The position numbers were made by a program, and so were the translations under genes. 64,000 nucleotides of DNA from assembly GCA_030433335.1 (NCBI GenBank), contig JAUILL010000003.1, positions 1 to 64,000 on the forward strand, read 5' to 3'. The notes under the pieces are model-generated. The model was not told where the DNA came from and did no database searches. It saw nothing but the letters and a program-made list of their open reading frames with translations. Shown here one piece after another: positions 38,045 to 47,989 of the stretch. The DNA is from Alphaproteobacteria bacterium. GTDB taxonomy: Bacteria; Pseudomonadota; Alphaproteobacteria; Rhodobacterales; Rhodobacteraceae. How positions within the stretch are numbered: position 1 is the first letter of the stretch; each line of letters opens with the position of its first letter.

Positions 38045-39316
38045 ATGTCGAACAATAGCAACGGCGACAGCAAAAATACCCTCTACTGTTCTTTCTGCGG
38101 AAAGAGCCAGCACGAGGTGCGCAAGCTGATCGCCGGCCCGACCGTGTTCATCTGCGATGAATGCGTCGAGCTGTGCATGGACATCATCCGCGAAGAAACG
38201 AAGGGCGGCGGGCTGAAGTCGCACGACGGCGTCCCGACCCCCAAAGAGATTTGCGAAGTTCTGGATGACTATGTGATCGGTCAGGCCCGCGCCAAGCGCG
38301 TTCTGTCGGTGGCAGTCCATAACCACTACAAGCGTCTGAACCACGCGCAGGGCAGCTCTGAAATTGAACTGTCCAAGTCGAACATCCTGCTCTTGGGTCC
38401 GACCGGTTGCGGTAAAACGCTTCTGGCTCAGACACTCGCGCGCATTCTGGATGTGCCGTTCACCATGGCGGATGCGACAACACTGACCGAAGCCGGTTAC
38501 GTGGGCGAGGACGTGGAAAACATCATCCTGAAGCTCTTGCAGGCGTCGGAATACAACGTCGAACGCGCTCAGCGCGGCATCGTGTATATCGACGAGGTTG
38601 ATAAGATCACCCGCAAGTCGGAAAACCCCTCGATCACCCGTGACGTGTCGGGCGAGGGCGTTCAGCAGGCTCTGCTGAAGCTGATGGAAGGCACCGTGGC
38701 CTCGGTTCCGCCCCAAGGCGGCCGTAAGCACCCCCAGCAGGAATTCCTGCAGGTGGACACCACGAACATCCTGTTCATCTGCGGCGGCGCCTTTGCGGGC
38801 ATCGACAAGATCATCGCGCAGCGCGGCAAAGGCAGCGCAATGGGCTTTGGTGCCGATGTGCGTGACGAGACGTCCAAGGGTGTTGGCGAATTGCTCGCTG
38901 AACTCGAGCCCGAGGATCTGCTAAAGTTCGGTCTGATCCCCGAATTCGTTGGCCGTCTGCCGGTCATCGCAACGCTCGAGGATCTGGACGAGGACGCTCT
39001 GGTCACCATTCTGACCAAGCCCAAGAACGCTCTGGTCAAGCAGTACCAGCGTCTGTTCGAACTGGAGGACACCAAGCTGACCTTCACCGACGACGCGCTG
39101 CTCGCGATTGCGCGCAAGGCGATTGCTCGCAAGACCGGTGCTCGTGGTCTGCGTTCGATCATGGAAGACATCCTGTTGGATACCATGTTCGATCTGCCCG
39201 GCATGAACGAGGTCGAAGAGGTTGTCGTGAACGAAGAGGCTGTAAACTCTTCGGACGCAAAACCGCTGATGATCTATGCCGAAACCGCGAAAAAGGGCGG
39301 TGCCAGCGCGGGCTAA
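38045..39316 (+). CDS. clpX: ATP-dependent Clp protease ATP-binding subunit ClpX
   Basis: AAA+ unfoldase (423 aa) feeding ClpP. It has the N-terminal zinc domain ([19 protein letters not shown]), Walker [13 protein letters not shown], pore-loop segment GYVGEDVEN, Walker B region VYIDEVDKI, and the ClpP-binding loop region near [10 protein letters not shown]. Complete. Confidence 0.97.
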   Translation: MSNNSNGDSKNTLYCSFCGKSQHEVRKLIAGPTVFICDECVELCMDIIREETKGGGLKSHDGVPTPKEICEVLDDYVIGQARAKRVLSVAVHNHYKRLNHAQGSSEIELSKSNILLLGPTGCGKTLLAQTLARILDVPFTMADATTLTEAGYVGEDVENIILKLLQASEYNVERAQRGIVYIDEVDKITRKSENPSITRDVSGEGVQQALLKLMEGTVASVPPQGGRKHPQQEFLQVDTTNILFICGGAFAGIDKIIAQRGKGSAMGFGADVRDETSKGVGELLAELEPEDLLKFGLIPEFVGRLPVIATLEDLDEDALVTILTKPKNALVKQYQRLFELEDTKLTFTDDALLAIARKAIARKTGARGLRSIMEDILLDTMFDLPGMNEVEEVVVNEEAVNSSDAKPLMIYAETAKKGGASAG

Positions 39317-39340
39317 GGCCCGAGGTTAATTGACATTCCA

Positions 39341-39369
39341 ATGCCTGCCCCGATGGGGCGGGCATTTTT
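39341..39369 (+). terminator. Intrinsic terminator after clpX
   Basis: ATGCCTGCCCC pairs with GGGGCGGGCAT around GAT, with one wobble, followed by TTTT. It lies 25 bp after the clpX stop. Confidence 0.85.
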
Positions 39370-39416
39370 CTTGTCCGGCTCTGAGTGGCCGCAATTCCTT
39401 AGAAGGTTGAAGACAA

Positions 39417-39773
39417 ATGAAGCGCATCAAATCCGGCGGTGTGTTCGAAGAGAAGATCGGCTACTGCCGTGCCGTTGTTGCGGGCGGGTTCGTCCATGTG
39501 GCGGGCACTGTAGGGCAGGGCGACACGGTCGAGGAACAGTGCAAATCGGCGCTCGAAGTCATTGGCGCGGCACTGGAAAAGGCAGGCAGCTCCTTTGCGG
39601 ATGTGGTGCGCGTGAACTACTACCTGCCGGACCGCGCAGAGTTTGAACCTTGCTGGCCGATCCTCGCGGAAACCTTTGGGGAAAATCCGCCGGCGGCGAC
39701 CATGGTGGAATGCCGCCTGATCGACGACAAATACCGCATCGAAATCGAAGTAACCGCGCTGGCTCACAGCTAA
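39417..39773 (+). CDS. RidA/YjgF-family protein
   Basis: A 118-aa member of the Rid family, imine/enamine deaminase-like proteins. Visible family features are [36 protein letters not shown] and the C-terminal [22 protein letters not shown]. The canonical RidA arginine lies in a related but shifted context (MVECRLID), so it is likely one of the Rid1-7 paralogues and not classical RidA. It may stand alone or be co-transcribed with the next gene 59 bp on. Confidence 0.8.
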   Translation: MKRIKSGGVFEEKIGYCRAVVAGGFVHVAGTVGQGDTVEEQCKSALEVIGAALEKAGSSFADVVRVNYYLPDRAEFEPCWPILAETFGENPPAATMVECRLIDDKYRIEIEVTALAHS

Positions 39774-39832
39774 GGGACTGGACCTTTCGAGGCGATTGCG
39801 CCATACGAGAGGGAATGAGATCGGAGGCACCT

Positions 39833-40216
39833 ATGGGTATTCTGAACACGCTGCTGAAAGCTGTGACCTGGTGGAACGGCGCGACCTTGAACACCATGCT
39901 CTGGACGAACCGTCACGGGCAAAAAGTGGGCGAGGACGAGCAGGGCAACGTCTTTTACCAAACCGAAGGTGGCAAACGCCGCTGGGTGATCTTTAACGGC
40001 GAAGCCGAGGCAAGCCGTGTCAGCCCCGATTGGCATGGCTGGCTGCACTACACCTTTGACGAGCCGCCGACCGATCGTCCGCTGGTTCACAAAGCGTGGG
40101 AAAAGCCCCATCAGGAAAACCTGACTGGTACGCCGCTGGCCTATGCGCCCGCAGGGTCGATCCGTCGCCCCGAACCCGCGCCCCGTCAGGACTACGAAGC
40201 CTGGCAGCCCGAGTAA
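39833..40216 (+). CDS. NDUFA12 (B17.2)-family complex I accessory protein
   Basis: A 127-aa protein related to the mitochondrial complex I subunit NDUFA12, which is conserved in alphaproteobacteria. Features are [53 protein letters not shown] and a Pro-rich tail ending YEAWQPE. The ATG at 39833 follows GGAGG by 6 bp. mlaD follows after 9 bp, the usual alphaproteobacterial arrangement. Confidence 0.9.
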   Translation: MGILNTLLKAVTWWNGATLNTMLWTNRHGQKVGEDEQGNVFYQTEGGKRRWVIFNGEAEASRVSPDWHGWLHYTFDEPPTDRPLVHKAWEKPHQENLTGTPLAYAPAGSIRRPEPAPRQDYEAWQPE

Positions 40217-40225
40217 GGCATCATC

Positions 40226-40675
40226 ATGGCTGAGAACCGTACCGAAGTACTGGTCGGCGGCGCTGTCATGGCGCTTGCCATTGGGTTTGTGGTGTATGCA
40301 GGGCAGGTTGCTGGCCTGACCGTTGGGCAGTCTGCAACCTATCCGCTGACCGCGAGCTTCCGCTCGGCCGAGGGGATTACCCTCGGGACCGACGTGCGCC
40401 TTGCAGGTGTCAAAATCGGCACTGTCAGCGATATGGAACTGAACCCCCAGACCTTCCGCGCCGAGACCGAGATCCAGATCCAGAACGGCATTGAGCTGCC
40501 TGACGACAGTGCGATCACCGTCGCCTCCGAAGGGCTGCTGGGTGGCAACTACATCGAGATCGTGCCTGGTGGTTCGCTCGATAACCTCGCTGCGGGTGCC
40601 GAGATCGAGGATACCCAGAGCGCGATCAGCCTCGTGTCCCTGATGATGAAATTCGTCTCCGGGGGCTCCGAGTGA
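40226..40675 (+). CDS. mlaD: MlaD, phospholipid-binding MCE-domain protein
   Basis: A 149-aa membrane-anchored periplasmic MCE protein that holds lipid between inner and outer membrane. It has one N-terminal membrane segment (VLVGGAVMALAIGFVVYAGQ) and an MCE domain with the FRSAEGITLGTDVRLAGVKIG signature. The rest of the mla operon is not here. Its stop overlaps the GTG of the next gene. Confidence 0.92.
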   Translation: MAENRTEVLVGGAVMALAIGFVVYAGQVAGLTVGQSATYPLTASFRSAEGITLGTDVRLAGVKIGTVSDMELNPQTFRAETEIQIQNGIELPDDSAITVASEGLLGGNYIEIVPGGSLDNLAAGAEIEDTQSAISLVSLMMKFVSGGSE

Positions 40676-41055
40676 TCCGGTACGCCGCGGTTCTTCTGAT
40701 GGCCTTGTCACTGCCCGCAGTGGCCCAAGAGGCCACGACTCGCGGCACCGGTGCTTTGCTGCGCGGGCTGGACAAGATCACCGGCGCCGTCACCGATCTG
40801 GAAATCGAGACGGGCGGTTATGCCCGTTTGGGGCGCATCACCATTGCTTTGGGTGAATGCCGCTATCCGCCGGCGGACCCCGCGGGCGAGGGCTATGCTT
40901 TTCTGTCGATTGCAGAGCAGGATGGTGCTTCGGTGTTCCAAGGGTGGATGGTCGCGTCGTCACCGGCGCTCAACCCGATGGACCACGCCCGCTACGATGT
41001 CTGGGTGCTGCGTTGTACGACCGCAGACGGATCGTCCTCGAGCGGCACAGAGTAA
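40672..41055 (+). CDS. DUF2155-family periplasmic protein
   Basis: A 127-aa protein with signal peptide (LLMALSLPAVAQ) and the DUF2155 core: LRGLDKITGAVTDLEIETG, FGxxxI-like RLGRITIALGECRYPP, and FQGWMVASSPALNPMDHARYDVWVLRC. The start is GTG overlapping the mlaD stop (GTGA). Function unknown; the family is common in alphaproteobacteria next to mlaD and aat. Its last 64 bp overlap the convergent aat gene. Confidence 0.85.
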   Translation: MIRYAAVLLMALSLPAVAQEATTRGTGALLRGLDKITGAVTDLEIETGGYARLGRITIALGECRYPPADPAGEGYAFLSIAEQDGASVFQGWMVASSPALNPMDHARYDVWVLRCTTADGSSSSGTE

Positions 41056-41630
41056 ATATCAGCGACTTTCTTGAGCGCGGTGGCCAGCCGCGCATGATAC
41101 TCAGCGCGGGGAATTTCGATCGCGCCAAGGCTGGCCAAATGTGATGTCAGGAACTGCGTGTCGAACAGGGTGAATCCTGCGCGCCGCAAGTGGTCGACGA
41201 GCCACGCGAGTGCCAGTTTCGACGCGTCGGTCCGGCGCGAAAACATGCTCTCTCCGAAATAGGCAGAACCGAGCGCAAGACCGTAGACCCCTCCGATTAG
41301 TTCGTCCTCTTCGGACCAAATCTCTAGAGAATGGCCATAGCCAATCTGGTGAAGACGCGTGTAGAGCGACAGGATTTCCGCGTTGATCCACGTTTCGGAC
41401 CGCTCTGCACAGGCCTCCATCACGCCGCGGTAGTCACGGTTGATCGACACCGAATATCCGCCCCGTTTGATCCGCCGCGCAAGGCTGCGCGAGATGTGAA
41501 AACCGTCTAGGGGAATGACGCCGCGCAGCTTGGGATCGACCCAGAACAACTCCGGATCATCGCGGCCCTCCGACATGGGAAAGACACCTGCGGCATAGGC
41601 ATTCAAGAGGAGTTCCGGCGTGATCGTCAT
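40992..41630 (-). CDS. aat: Leucyl/phenylalanyl-tRNA-protein transferase
   Basis: Adds Leu or Phe to N-terminal Arg/Lys of proteins, marking them for ClpAP (212 aa). Motifs are LLNAYAAGVFPMSEGRDDPELFWVDP, SINRDYRGVMEACAERSETWI, GGVYGLALGSAYFGESMFSR and FTLFDTQFLTSHLASLGAIEI. The start at 41630 is preferred over the longer frame from 41666. Third gene after accB-accC on the minus strand. Confidence 0.95.
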   Translation of the reverse strand: MTITPELLLNAYAAGVFPMSEGRDDPELFWVDPKLRGVIPLDGFHISRSLARRIKRGGYSVSINRDYRGVMEACAERSETWINAEILSLYTRLHQIGYGHSLEIWSEEDELIGGVYGLALGSAYFGESMFSRRTDASKLALAWLVDHLRRAGFTLFDTQFLTSHLASLGAIEIPRAEYHARLATALKKVADIYSVPLEDDPSAVVQRSTQTS

Positions 41631-41717
41631 AGAGGATGATCCTAATCCGCCCGCTGGAATGCGCAAGGGCAGGCGCGATGGCCTGCCCTTGGAAAATGTG
41701 TCTAGCTGACTGATAGA

Positions 41718-43064
41718 TCAGCCGAAATTGGCCTTCAGCCACTTCTCCAGCCAGTGAATGTCGTAATCACCGGTGTGGATGTCCTTTTCCGCGAGCAGCG
41801 CGTGGAAGAGGGGCACAGTGGTGTCAACGCCATCCACGATCAGTTCGCCCAAGGCGCGGTTCAGACGGGCCAGCGCCTCGGTCCGGTCGCGGCCGTGCAC
41901 GATCAGTTTGCCGATCAAGCTGTCGTAGTAGGGCGGGATCGAGTAGCCCTGATAGAGTGCACTGTCCATCCGCACACCCAGACCGCCGGGGGCGTGGTAC
42001 TGGGTGATCTTGCCGGGGCAAGGGGCGAAGTTCGGCAGACGTTCTGCGTTGATGCGGACTTCGATCGCGTGGCCGTTAATCTGCAAATCGTCCTGAGTGA
42101 ACGACAGCTTCTGACCAGCAGCGACGCGAATCTGTTCGCGCACCAGATCGACGCCGAAGATGGCCTCGGTCACTGGGTGTTCTACCTGCAGACGGGTGTT
42201 CATCTCGATGAAATAGAACTCACCGTTTTCATACAGGAACTCGATGGTGCCCGCGCCGCGGTAGTTCATGGCGCCAATCGCGTCGGCACAGATTTTACCG
42301 ATGCGCGCGCGCTCTTCTTCGGTGATGCAGGGGCCGGGGGCCTCTTCGAGAACTTTTTGGTGACGACGCTGAAGCGAGCAGTCGCGCTCGCCCAAGTGCA
42401 CACCGTTGCCCTGACCGTCGCCGAACACCTGAATTTCGATGTGGCGGGGTTTCTGCAGGTACTTCTCGATGTAGACTTCGTCGTTACCGAAAGCCGCTTT
42501 GGCCTCGGAACGGGCGGTGCGGAAGGCGTTCTCGATCTCTTGCTCGTTCAGGGCGACCTTCATGCCGCGGCCACCGCCACCGGCGGTCGCTTTGATAATG
42601 ACGGGGTAGCCCATGTAACCGGCAACCTTCTTGGCGTCTTCCACCGTGGGAACGCCGCCAGCAGAGCCGGGCACCACGGGGATCCCCAGCTTTTCAGCGG
42701 TTTCCTTGGCGGTGATCTTGTCGCCCATCTGGCTGATATGCGCAGCCGAGGGCCCGATGAAGGTGATGCCGTGATCTTCGACGATCTGCACGAAGTTCTG
42801 GTTTTCCGACAGGAAGCCATAACCTGGGTGGATCGCCTGAGCGCCAGTCACTTCGCAGGCCGCGATGATCGCGGGGAAGGACAGGTAGCTGTCGGCGCTG
42901 GAATTGGGGCCGATGCAGACAGCCTCGTCCGCCATGCGCACGTGCATAGCATTGGCGTCTGCGGTCGAGTGAACCGCGACAGAGGCGATGCCCATCTCGC
43001 GGCAGGCGCGGATGACGCGCAGCGCGATTTCGCCCCGGTTCGCGATCAGAATTTTATCGAACAT
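41718..43064 (-). CDS. accC: Acetyl-CoA carboxylase biotin carboxylase subunit
   Basis: ATP-dependent carboxylation of biotin on AccB (448 aa). It begins [21 protein letters not shown], and has ATP-grasp features [26 protein letters not shown] and [16 protein letters not shown]. accB precedes it by 9 bp. Full length. Confidence 0.97.
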   Translation of the reverse strand: MFDKILIANRGEIALRVIRACREMGIASVAVHSTADANAMHVRMADEAVCIGPNSSADSYLSFPAIIAACEVTGAQAIHPGYGFLSENQNFVQIVEDHGITFIGPSAAHISQMGDKITAKETAEKLGIPVVPGSAGGVPTVEDAKKVAGYMGYPVIIKATAGGGGRGMKVALNEQEIENAFRTARSEAKAAFGNDEVYIEKYLQKPRHIEIQVFGDGQGNGVHLGERDCSLQRRHQKVLEEAPGPCITEEERARIGKICADAIGAMNYRGAGTIEFLYENGEFYFIEMNTRLQVEHPVTEAIFGVDLVREQIRVAAGQKLSFTQDDLQINGHAIEVRINAERLPNFAPCPGKITQYHAPGGLGVRMDSALYQGYSIPPYYDSLIGKLIVHGRDRTEALARLNRALGELIVDGVDTTVPLFHALLAEKDIHTGDYDIHWLEKWLKANFG

Positions 43065-43073
43065 GGGTCAGCC

Positions 43074-43568
43074 TCACTCGATGATTACGAGCGGTGCGCC
43101 ATATTCTACTGCCGAGCCGTCCTCGACAAGGATGCGCTTGACGGTGCCCGACTTGGGCGCGGGAATGTGGTTCATGGTCTTCATCGCTTCGATGATGACG
43201 ATGGTGTCACCTTCTTTGACTTGCGCGCCGACAGTAATGAAGGCGGGCGCGCCGGGCTCTGCCTGCAGGTAGATGGTGCCAACCATGGGCGAGGTTACTG
43301 CACCGGGGTGATCGGCAGGGTTTCCGCTGGCGGCTTCGGGTGCGGCAGGCGCGGCTGCGGGGGCAGCGGCAGGCGCCGGAGCAGCGGGGGCTGCGTACTG
43401 GACAGGGGCAGGGGCCGCGACAGGGGCCGCGCGCGAGACGCGCACATCAAGACTATCATCCTCGGCGTATTCACGCTTGACCTGCAGTTCGGTCAGATCG
43501 TTCTCGCGCAGCAGCTCTGCAAGAGCCTGAATGAAGGCGACATCTGCGTCGTGGTTTTGTTTGCTCAT
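43074..43568 (-). CDS. accB: Acetyl-CoA carboxylase biotin carboxyl carrier protein
   Basis: A 164-aa carrier with the biotinylated Lys130 in IEAMKTMN, a flexible Ala/Pro-rich linker (about residues 47-80) and a normal C-terminal biotinyl domain. First gene of accB-accC-aat; the 233 bp upstream (43569-43801) hold no gene and should contain its promoter. Confidence 0.96.
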   Translation of the reverse strand: MSKQNHDADVAFIQALAELLRENDLTELQVKREYAEDDSLDVRVSRAAPVAAPAPVQYAAPAAPAPAAAPAAAPAAPEAASGNPADHPGAVTSPMVGTIYLQAEPGAPAFITVGAQVKEGDTIVIIEAMKTMNHIPAPKSGTVKRILVEDGSAVEYGAPLVIIE

Positions 43569-43801
43569 ACCGTCCTCGATAGAAAGATGGCCGCGCCGCG
43601 TGTGGTCGGGAGCGGGTCACGAATTTGGACGGTGTATACGCTCTCTGGGAATGCGTGAAAAGCGTCCGATCACTGTTTTCGCCTGCGAAACGACCGGATT
43701 CCCCTCTGGCGAGAGCCGATTTTCCGTAAAAAATCAGGGGGGTGACAGATTCATGCGCAGAGGCTCACCCCGCGGCAACTTTCGAACCCTGTGACGTGGA
43801 T

Positions 43802-44416
43802 TTACGGTGTTAACATTCGCGTGAACAACGAGGTCAGGTATGTTTCAGCCTCGTCAAAAATCTGGTCAGTGTCCTCGCGCAAGATGGCGCGGACCTGAAC
43901 GTCGAAGTCCGCATAGTGCTGCGTCAGCGACCAGATCGAGAAGATCAGGTGATATGGATCTGTCTCTGCAATGCGGCCATCGGCGGCCCACTTGCGGATG
44001 ATCTTGACCTTCTCGTCCACCAGCTCTTTGAGCTCGCCTTCGATGGCGGGCATCATGCGGGGGGCGCCCTGAATGATCTCGTTCGCAAAGAGGCGGCTCT
44101 CGCGGGGGAAGTCGCGGCTCATTTGCAGTTTGCGCTTCATATAGGCGAGGATTTCTTCGATCGCATCGCCATCTTCTTTCATCTCGCGCAAGGGGTCGAG
44201 CCACGTGTCCAAGAGCCCTTCGAGCACCTCGGTAAAGATCGCTTCTTTGGATTTGAAGTAGTAGAGCAGGTTCGGTTTTGAAAGCCCCGCTTCTTTGGCG
44301 ATCTGGTCCAGCGTGCTGCCGCGGAATCCAAATTGCGAGAACACAACCAAGGCGGCCTCGAGAATCGCTTCGGTGTTCTTGCGTTGGATGCGGGTCATGG
44401 GTTTGCGCTGGGTCAT
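43802..44416 (-). CDS. TetR-family regulator, RutR-like
   Basis: A 204-aa regulator with an N-terminal TetR domain (ILEAALVVFSQFGFRGSTL, GLSKPNLLYYFKSKEAIF) and a C-terminal domain with SIWSLTQHYADFDVQV, resembling RutR. RutR senses uracil and controls pyrimidine use in E. coli. No rut genes are nearby, so the ligand and targets are open. Confidence 0.8.
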   Translation of the reverse strand: MTQRKPMTRIQRKNTEAILEAALVVFSQFGFRGSTLDQIAKEAGLSKPNLLYYFKSKEAIFTEVLEGLLDTWLDPLREMKEDGDAIEEILAYMKRKLQMSRDFPRESRLFANEIIQGAPRMMPAIEGELKELVDEKVKIIRKWAADGRIAETDPYHLIFSIWSLTQHYADFDVQVRAILREDTDQIFDEAETYLTSLFTRMLTP

Positions 44417-44542
44417 ATCGGGTAAGTAAGATGCGTGACAACAGCTTGTAAAGAACGGAAATGCCGCAATTGCTGCGTTGGGGCGGCTGAATATTATGCA
44501 GATCGCCCCATAGCGGTATGTCTTTCGAAGATTCTTCGAAGA

Positions 44543-44776
44543 TCAGGCGCGTTTGAGCCGCGCTGCCCGCCCACCACGGCGCTGTTTGTGAAGGTCCGCG
44601 CGTTGGGGCAATTCGCCCATGATCTGACGGCGCACCTCTGGCGTCATCCGCGACCATGCGCCGATTTCGTCCAGCGTACGCAGGCAGCCGGTGCACAGCT
44701 TGGTCTCTGGGTGAATCACACAGATTTTGACGCAGGGGCTTTCGATTTCGTCCCGCTTCCAGATGTCGTCGGTCAA
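44543..44776 (-). CDS. DUF1289-family small Cys-rich protein
   Basis: A 77-aa protein with the Cys pattern SPCVKICVIHPETKLCTGCLRTLDEIGAW, typical of DUF1289 (possible metal- or cluster-binding), and a basic tail. Its start overlaps the ruvX stop by 4 bp. Function unknown. Confidence 0.88.
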   Translation of the reverse strand: MTDDIWKRDEIESPCVKICVIHPETKLCTGCLRTLDEIGAWSRMTPEVRRQIMGELPQRADLHKQRRGGRAARLKRA

Positions 44777-45249
44777 TCCGCTCTCCCGAGATGGCCAAGG
44801 CGATCCAGTGCGCCCTGAAGGATGTAACTGGCGGCCACGTGGTCAATGACCTCGGCGCGGCGGCGGCGGGAGGTGTCTGCCTCCAGTAGCGCGCGTTCCG
44901 CGGCCACTGTGGACAGGCGTTCGTCCCAGAATGTGATCGGCAGGTCTGTCAGCTTGCTCAGGTTGCGCGCAAAGGCACGGGTCTTCTGACAGCGCGGGCC
45001 TTCGGTGCCGTCCATGTTGCGGGGCAGGCCCAGCACGACGCCAGAGATATTGCGCTTGGTCAGGATCGTCAGCAGTGCTTCGGCGTCGACACCGAATTTC
45101 TTGCGCCGAATGGTTTCCAAAGGGGTCGCCACGCCGCGGAAGGTATCCGAGACGGCAACGCCAATGGTTTTGTCTCCGAAATCCAGTCCCGCTAGTGCGG
45201 TCATGGGCGGGATGGCAGAGGCGAACTCTGCGACATCGTCATAGATCAA
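44773..45249 (-). CDS. ruvX: Holliday-junction resolvase-like protein RuvX/YqgF
   Basis: RNase H-fold nuclease (158 aa) implicated in 16S rRNA processing. Motifs are AGLDFGDKTIGVAVSD, VLGLPRNMDGTEGPRC and FWDERLSTVAAER. The start is set to a TTG at 45249-45247, overlapping the ccmI stop (TTGA), because the first residues then read (M)IYDDVAEFASAIPP as in relatives; the first ATG in frame would lose 15 residues. DUF1289 follows with a 4-bp overlap. Confidence 0.88.
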   Translation of the reverse strand: MIYDDVAEFASAIPPMTALAGLDFGDKTIGVAVSDTFRGVATPLETIRRKKFGVDAEALLTILTKRNISGVVLGLPRNMDGTEGPRCQKTRAFARNLSKLTDLPITFWDERLSTVAAERALLEADTSRRRRAEVIDHVAASYILQGALDRLGHLGRAD

Positions 45250-46478
45250 TTTGCGACCCCCGCTTGCTCTGCCGCGGCGCGGATGGTGGCCAGTTCTTCG
45301 GGGCGCTCTGCAAAACGACCCTGCGCTTCGGTCCAGATGGCCGAGGCCTGATCCGTGTCCCCTAGCACACCGTAAGCCGTAATCAAACGTGCCCATTCCG
45401 GCGCGGTGCCGCCTTCGGTTGCCAGACGTTCGGACAGGTTTGCGACCATGCCACGGATCATCTCTTGGCGGTCTTCTTCTGTCATTTCGGCGGCGTTTTC
45501 CATGTCTTGGGCGCTGGGGCCGCGCAGCATGGGCGCGCCGCCTGCGGGGGGCAGGCTGTATTCAACACCGGCGCGCATGGCGATCTCTTCGATCTGAGCA
45601 CGGATCGGCGGGATCCAAGCGGCATCCTCCGGCCCTTGGTTCAAGAGGCCGCGCCAGATGCCAAACGCCTGATCGGGGCGGTCGTTTTGGGTCAGCATCA
45701 GGCCCCAATAATAAAGAGCGGTGCCGTTCTTGGGATCGCGGGAGAGAGCCTGTTTCAAAGCAGTCTCAGCCTCGGGGCTGACATAGCCACCGGCGGCAAG
45801 GATCAGGACGTCCGCATAATCGGCGTAGTCTGTCGCGGTGACTTCATCACCTTTGAGCTCGATGACACGGGCTTGGGCGGCGTGGGCACGGGCAAAGTTG
45901 CCAAGCACGGCCTCATTGCGGACAAGCAGAGCCTGACCTTGGACATCGTCGGGGCGTTGCTCGACAGCGGCGCGCAGTTTTTCGACCAATTCCAGATACT
46001 TGGGGTCACGATCGGGCGCGGGCATCGGGGGCAGTTCCACTTCGGCTTGTGCCTGAGTGGGACGCTCTGCGCGGCGCTCTGCCGCCATTTCGATACGGTC
46101 TTTCAGGGCCAGATCGCCATAGCCGACAGCGCCATAGTGGTCGTACATCCACCAGCCGCCCCCCAGCAGGAACGCAGCGACAATCGCGGCCATCGCCATG
46201 GTCGCCGACTTTGGCTGGCCCGCGCCGGATTGTTGTTCCTGCAGCTTGGCGTCGGCGGCCAGAATACGGCGTCCGATCTCGGCTTTCAGTCGCTCGACCT
46301 CTTCGGGGGCGATCACGCCACGGGCAGAATCGCGTTCCACCTCAGCCATCTGATCGCGATAGACCTTCAGGTCATAGGCGGCCGGAGGCTCTGCGCCGGC
46401 TTTGCCCCGGATGAGTGCCAGAACGAGCAATGCCGCGACGATCGCCGCGAGGCCGAGTGTGATGATCCAGAATGTCAT
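45246..46478 (-). CDS. ccmI: Cytochrome c maturation protein CcmI
   Basis: Holds apocytochrome c for heme attachment (410 aa). It has two membrane segments (N-terminal, and around residues 95-115), a cytoplasmic coiled region between, and a periplasmic TPR-like domain (PDDVQGQALLVRNEAVLGNF onward). The start at 46478 (MTFWI) is preferred over 46490. It would serve the many c-type cytochromes of the Sox system. Coupled to ruvX by a stop/start overlap. Confidence 0.9.
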   Translation of the reverse strand: MTFWIITLGLAAIVAALLVLALIRGKAGAEPPAAYDLKVYRDQMAEVERDSARGVIAPEEVERLKAEIGRRILAADAKLQEQQSGAGQPKSATMAMAAIVAAFLLGGGWWMYDHYGAVGYGDLALKDRIEMAAERRAERPTQAQAEVELPPMPAPDRDPKYLELVEKLRAAVEQRPDDVQGQALLVRNEAVLGNFARAHAAQARVIELKGDEVTATDYADYADVLILAAGGYVSPEAETALKQALSRDPKNGTALYYWGLMLTQNDRPDQAFGIWRGLLNQGPEDAAWIPPIRAQIEEIAMRAGVEYSLPPAGGAPMLRGPSAQDMENAAEMTEEDRQEMIRGMVANLSERLATEGGTAPEWARLITAYGVLGDTDQASAIWTEAQGRFAERPEELATIRAAAEQAGVAN

Positions 46479-46678
46479 GTCGTCTCCCAAGTCTGATCGC
46501 TATTTAGGCAGGAATGCGTCTTGGAAAAAGTCAAAATCGCGCCATAACCATGGTATGTCGCAGGGCGCCACGGCCTCATGTCGCATCCAGTCGGTATTGT
46601 GACGCTGGCAGAGGCGGTCCAGAAATACGACAGGTCCATGACGGATCATGAAATGACACACCTACGGATTCGAGTCTG

Positions 46679-47923
46679 ATGAAACGCTATTCCGTCTTTG
46701 CGGTTGCCCGAGAGGCACAACGTTACCACTCCGGTTGGGAGCGCGCCTGGCGATCGCCCGAGCCCAAAAAATCCTACGATGTCATTATCGTAGGGGCAGG
46801 CGGCCACGGTCTGGCGACGGCCTACTACCTGGGCAAGAACTTCGGCATCACCAATGTCGCGATCATTGAAAAAGGGTGGCTCGGCGGCGGCAACACCGGC
46901 CGTAACACCACCATCATCCGCTCGAACTATCTGCAGGATCCGTCGGCGGCGATCTATGAAAAGGCCCGTGACCTTTACGAGACTTTGTCGCAGGACCTGA
47001 ACTACAACGTCATGTTCAGCCCCCGCGGCGTGATCATGCTGGCCCAGACCCATCACGAGGTCCGCGGCTACCAGCGCACCGCCCATGCGAACGCGCTGCA
47101 GGGTGTGAAGACCGAATTCATTGGCCCCGAAAAGGTCAAAGAAATCGTACCGATCATCAACATCGACGGTCCACGCTACCCCGTTCTGGGTGGCCTGCTG
47201 CAAAAACGCGGCGGTACAGCACGTCACGACGCTGTGGCGTGGGGTTATGCCCGTGCGTGCTCTGACATGGGCATGGACATCATTCAGAAGTGCGAAGTCA
47301 CCGGCGTGCGCCGCATCGCAGGCCGCGTTGTCGGTGTCGAGACCACCAAAGGCTCGATCGACTGCAACAAGCTTGGCATCGTGGTCGCGGGTCACTCTGG
47401 CGTGCTGGCAGACATGGCGGGCTTCCGTCTGCCGATTGAATCGGCGGCGCTGCAGGCTTTGGTCTCCGAACCGATCAAACCCTGCATGGACGTGGTCGTC
47501 ATGGCCAACACCGTTCACGGCTACATGTCCCAGTCGGACAAGGGCGAAATGGTCATCGGCGGCGGCACCGACAGCTTCAACAACTATACCCAGCGCGGCA
47601 GCTTCCACCACATCGAGGAAACCGTGCGCGCTCTGGTCGAAACCTTCCCGATGATCAGCCGTTTGAAGATGCTGCGTCAGTGGGGCGGGATTGTGGACAT
47701 GACCGGCGACCGCTCGCCCATCATCTCGAAAACCCCGCTGGAAAACTGCTTCATCAACTGCGGTTGGGGCACCGGCGGCTTTAAGGCGATCCCTGGCTCC
47801 GGTTGGGCGATGGCAGAACTAATGGCCAAGGGCTACTCGCCGCTGGCAAACGAATTCTCCGTGGACCGCTTCAAAGAAGGCCGCTTCATCGACGAATCCG
47901 TGGCCGCTGGTGTGGCGCACTAA
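46679..47923 (+). CDS. soxB: Sarcosine oxidase beta subunit
   Basis: Flavin subunit (414 aa) of heterotetrameric sarcosine oxidase; unrelated to sulfur SoxB above. It oxidises sarcosine to glycine and passes formaldehyde to tetrahydrofolate. N-terminus MKRYSVFAVAREAQRYHSGW is typical, with FAD motif DVIIVGAGGHGLATAYYL and GWGTGGFKAIPGSG. There is no clear ribosome-binding site. A small extra gene separates it from the delta subunit. Confidence 0.95.
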   Translation: MKRYSVFAVAREAQRYHSGWERAWRSPEPKKSYDVIIVGAGGHGLATAYYLGKNFGITNVAIIEKGWLGGGNTGRNTTIIRSNYLQDPSAAIYEKARDLYETLSQDLNYNVMFSPRGVIMLAQTHHEVRGYQRTAHANALQGVKTEFIGPEKVKEIVPIINIDGPRYPVLGGLLQKRGGTARHDAVAWGYARACSDMGMDIIQKCEVTGVRRIAGRVVGVETTKGSIDCNKLGIVVAGHSGVLADMAGFRLPIESAALQALVSEPIKPCMDVVVMANTVHGYMSQSDKGEMVIGGGTDSFNNYTQRGSFHHIEETVRALVETFPMISRLKMLRQWGGIVDMTGDRSPIISKTPLENCFINCGWGTGGFKAIPGSGWAMAELMAKGYSPLANEFSVDRFKEGRFIDESVAAGVAH

Positions 47924-47956
47924 AATGCGGAACCTTTTTCGCATATCCGGCGTTTG

Positions 47957-47983
47957 CTGTGTAACTGACCATTACACAGGAGC
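47957..47983 (+). promoter_or_regulatory. Dyad overlapping the ribosome-binding site of the small membrane protein
   Basis: CTGTGTAA (47957-47964) and TTACACAG (47972-47979) form a perfect inverted repeat with a 7-bp spacer. AGGAG (47979-47983) begins in its last base. It may be a repressor operator or an RNA hairpin that limits translation of the following gene. Confidence 0.5.
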
Positions 47984-47989
47984 GAAATC

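Noticed and set aside
41754-43658. A 634-codon plus-strand frame opposite accB and accC
   Set aside because: Composition is that of an antisense frame; both minus-strand genes are intact.
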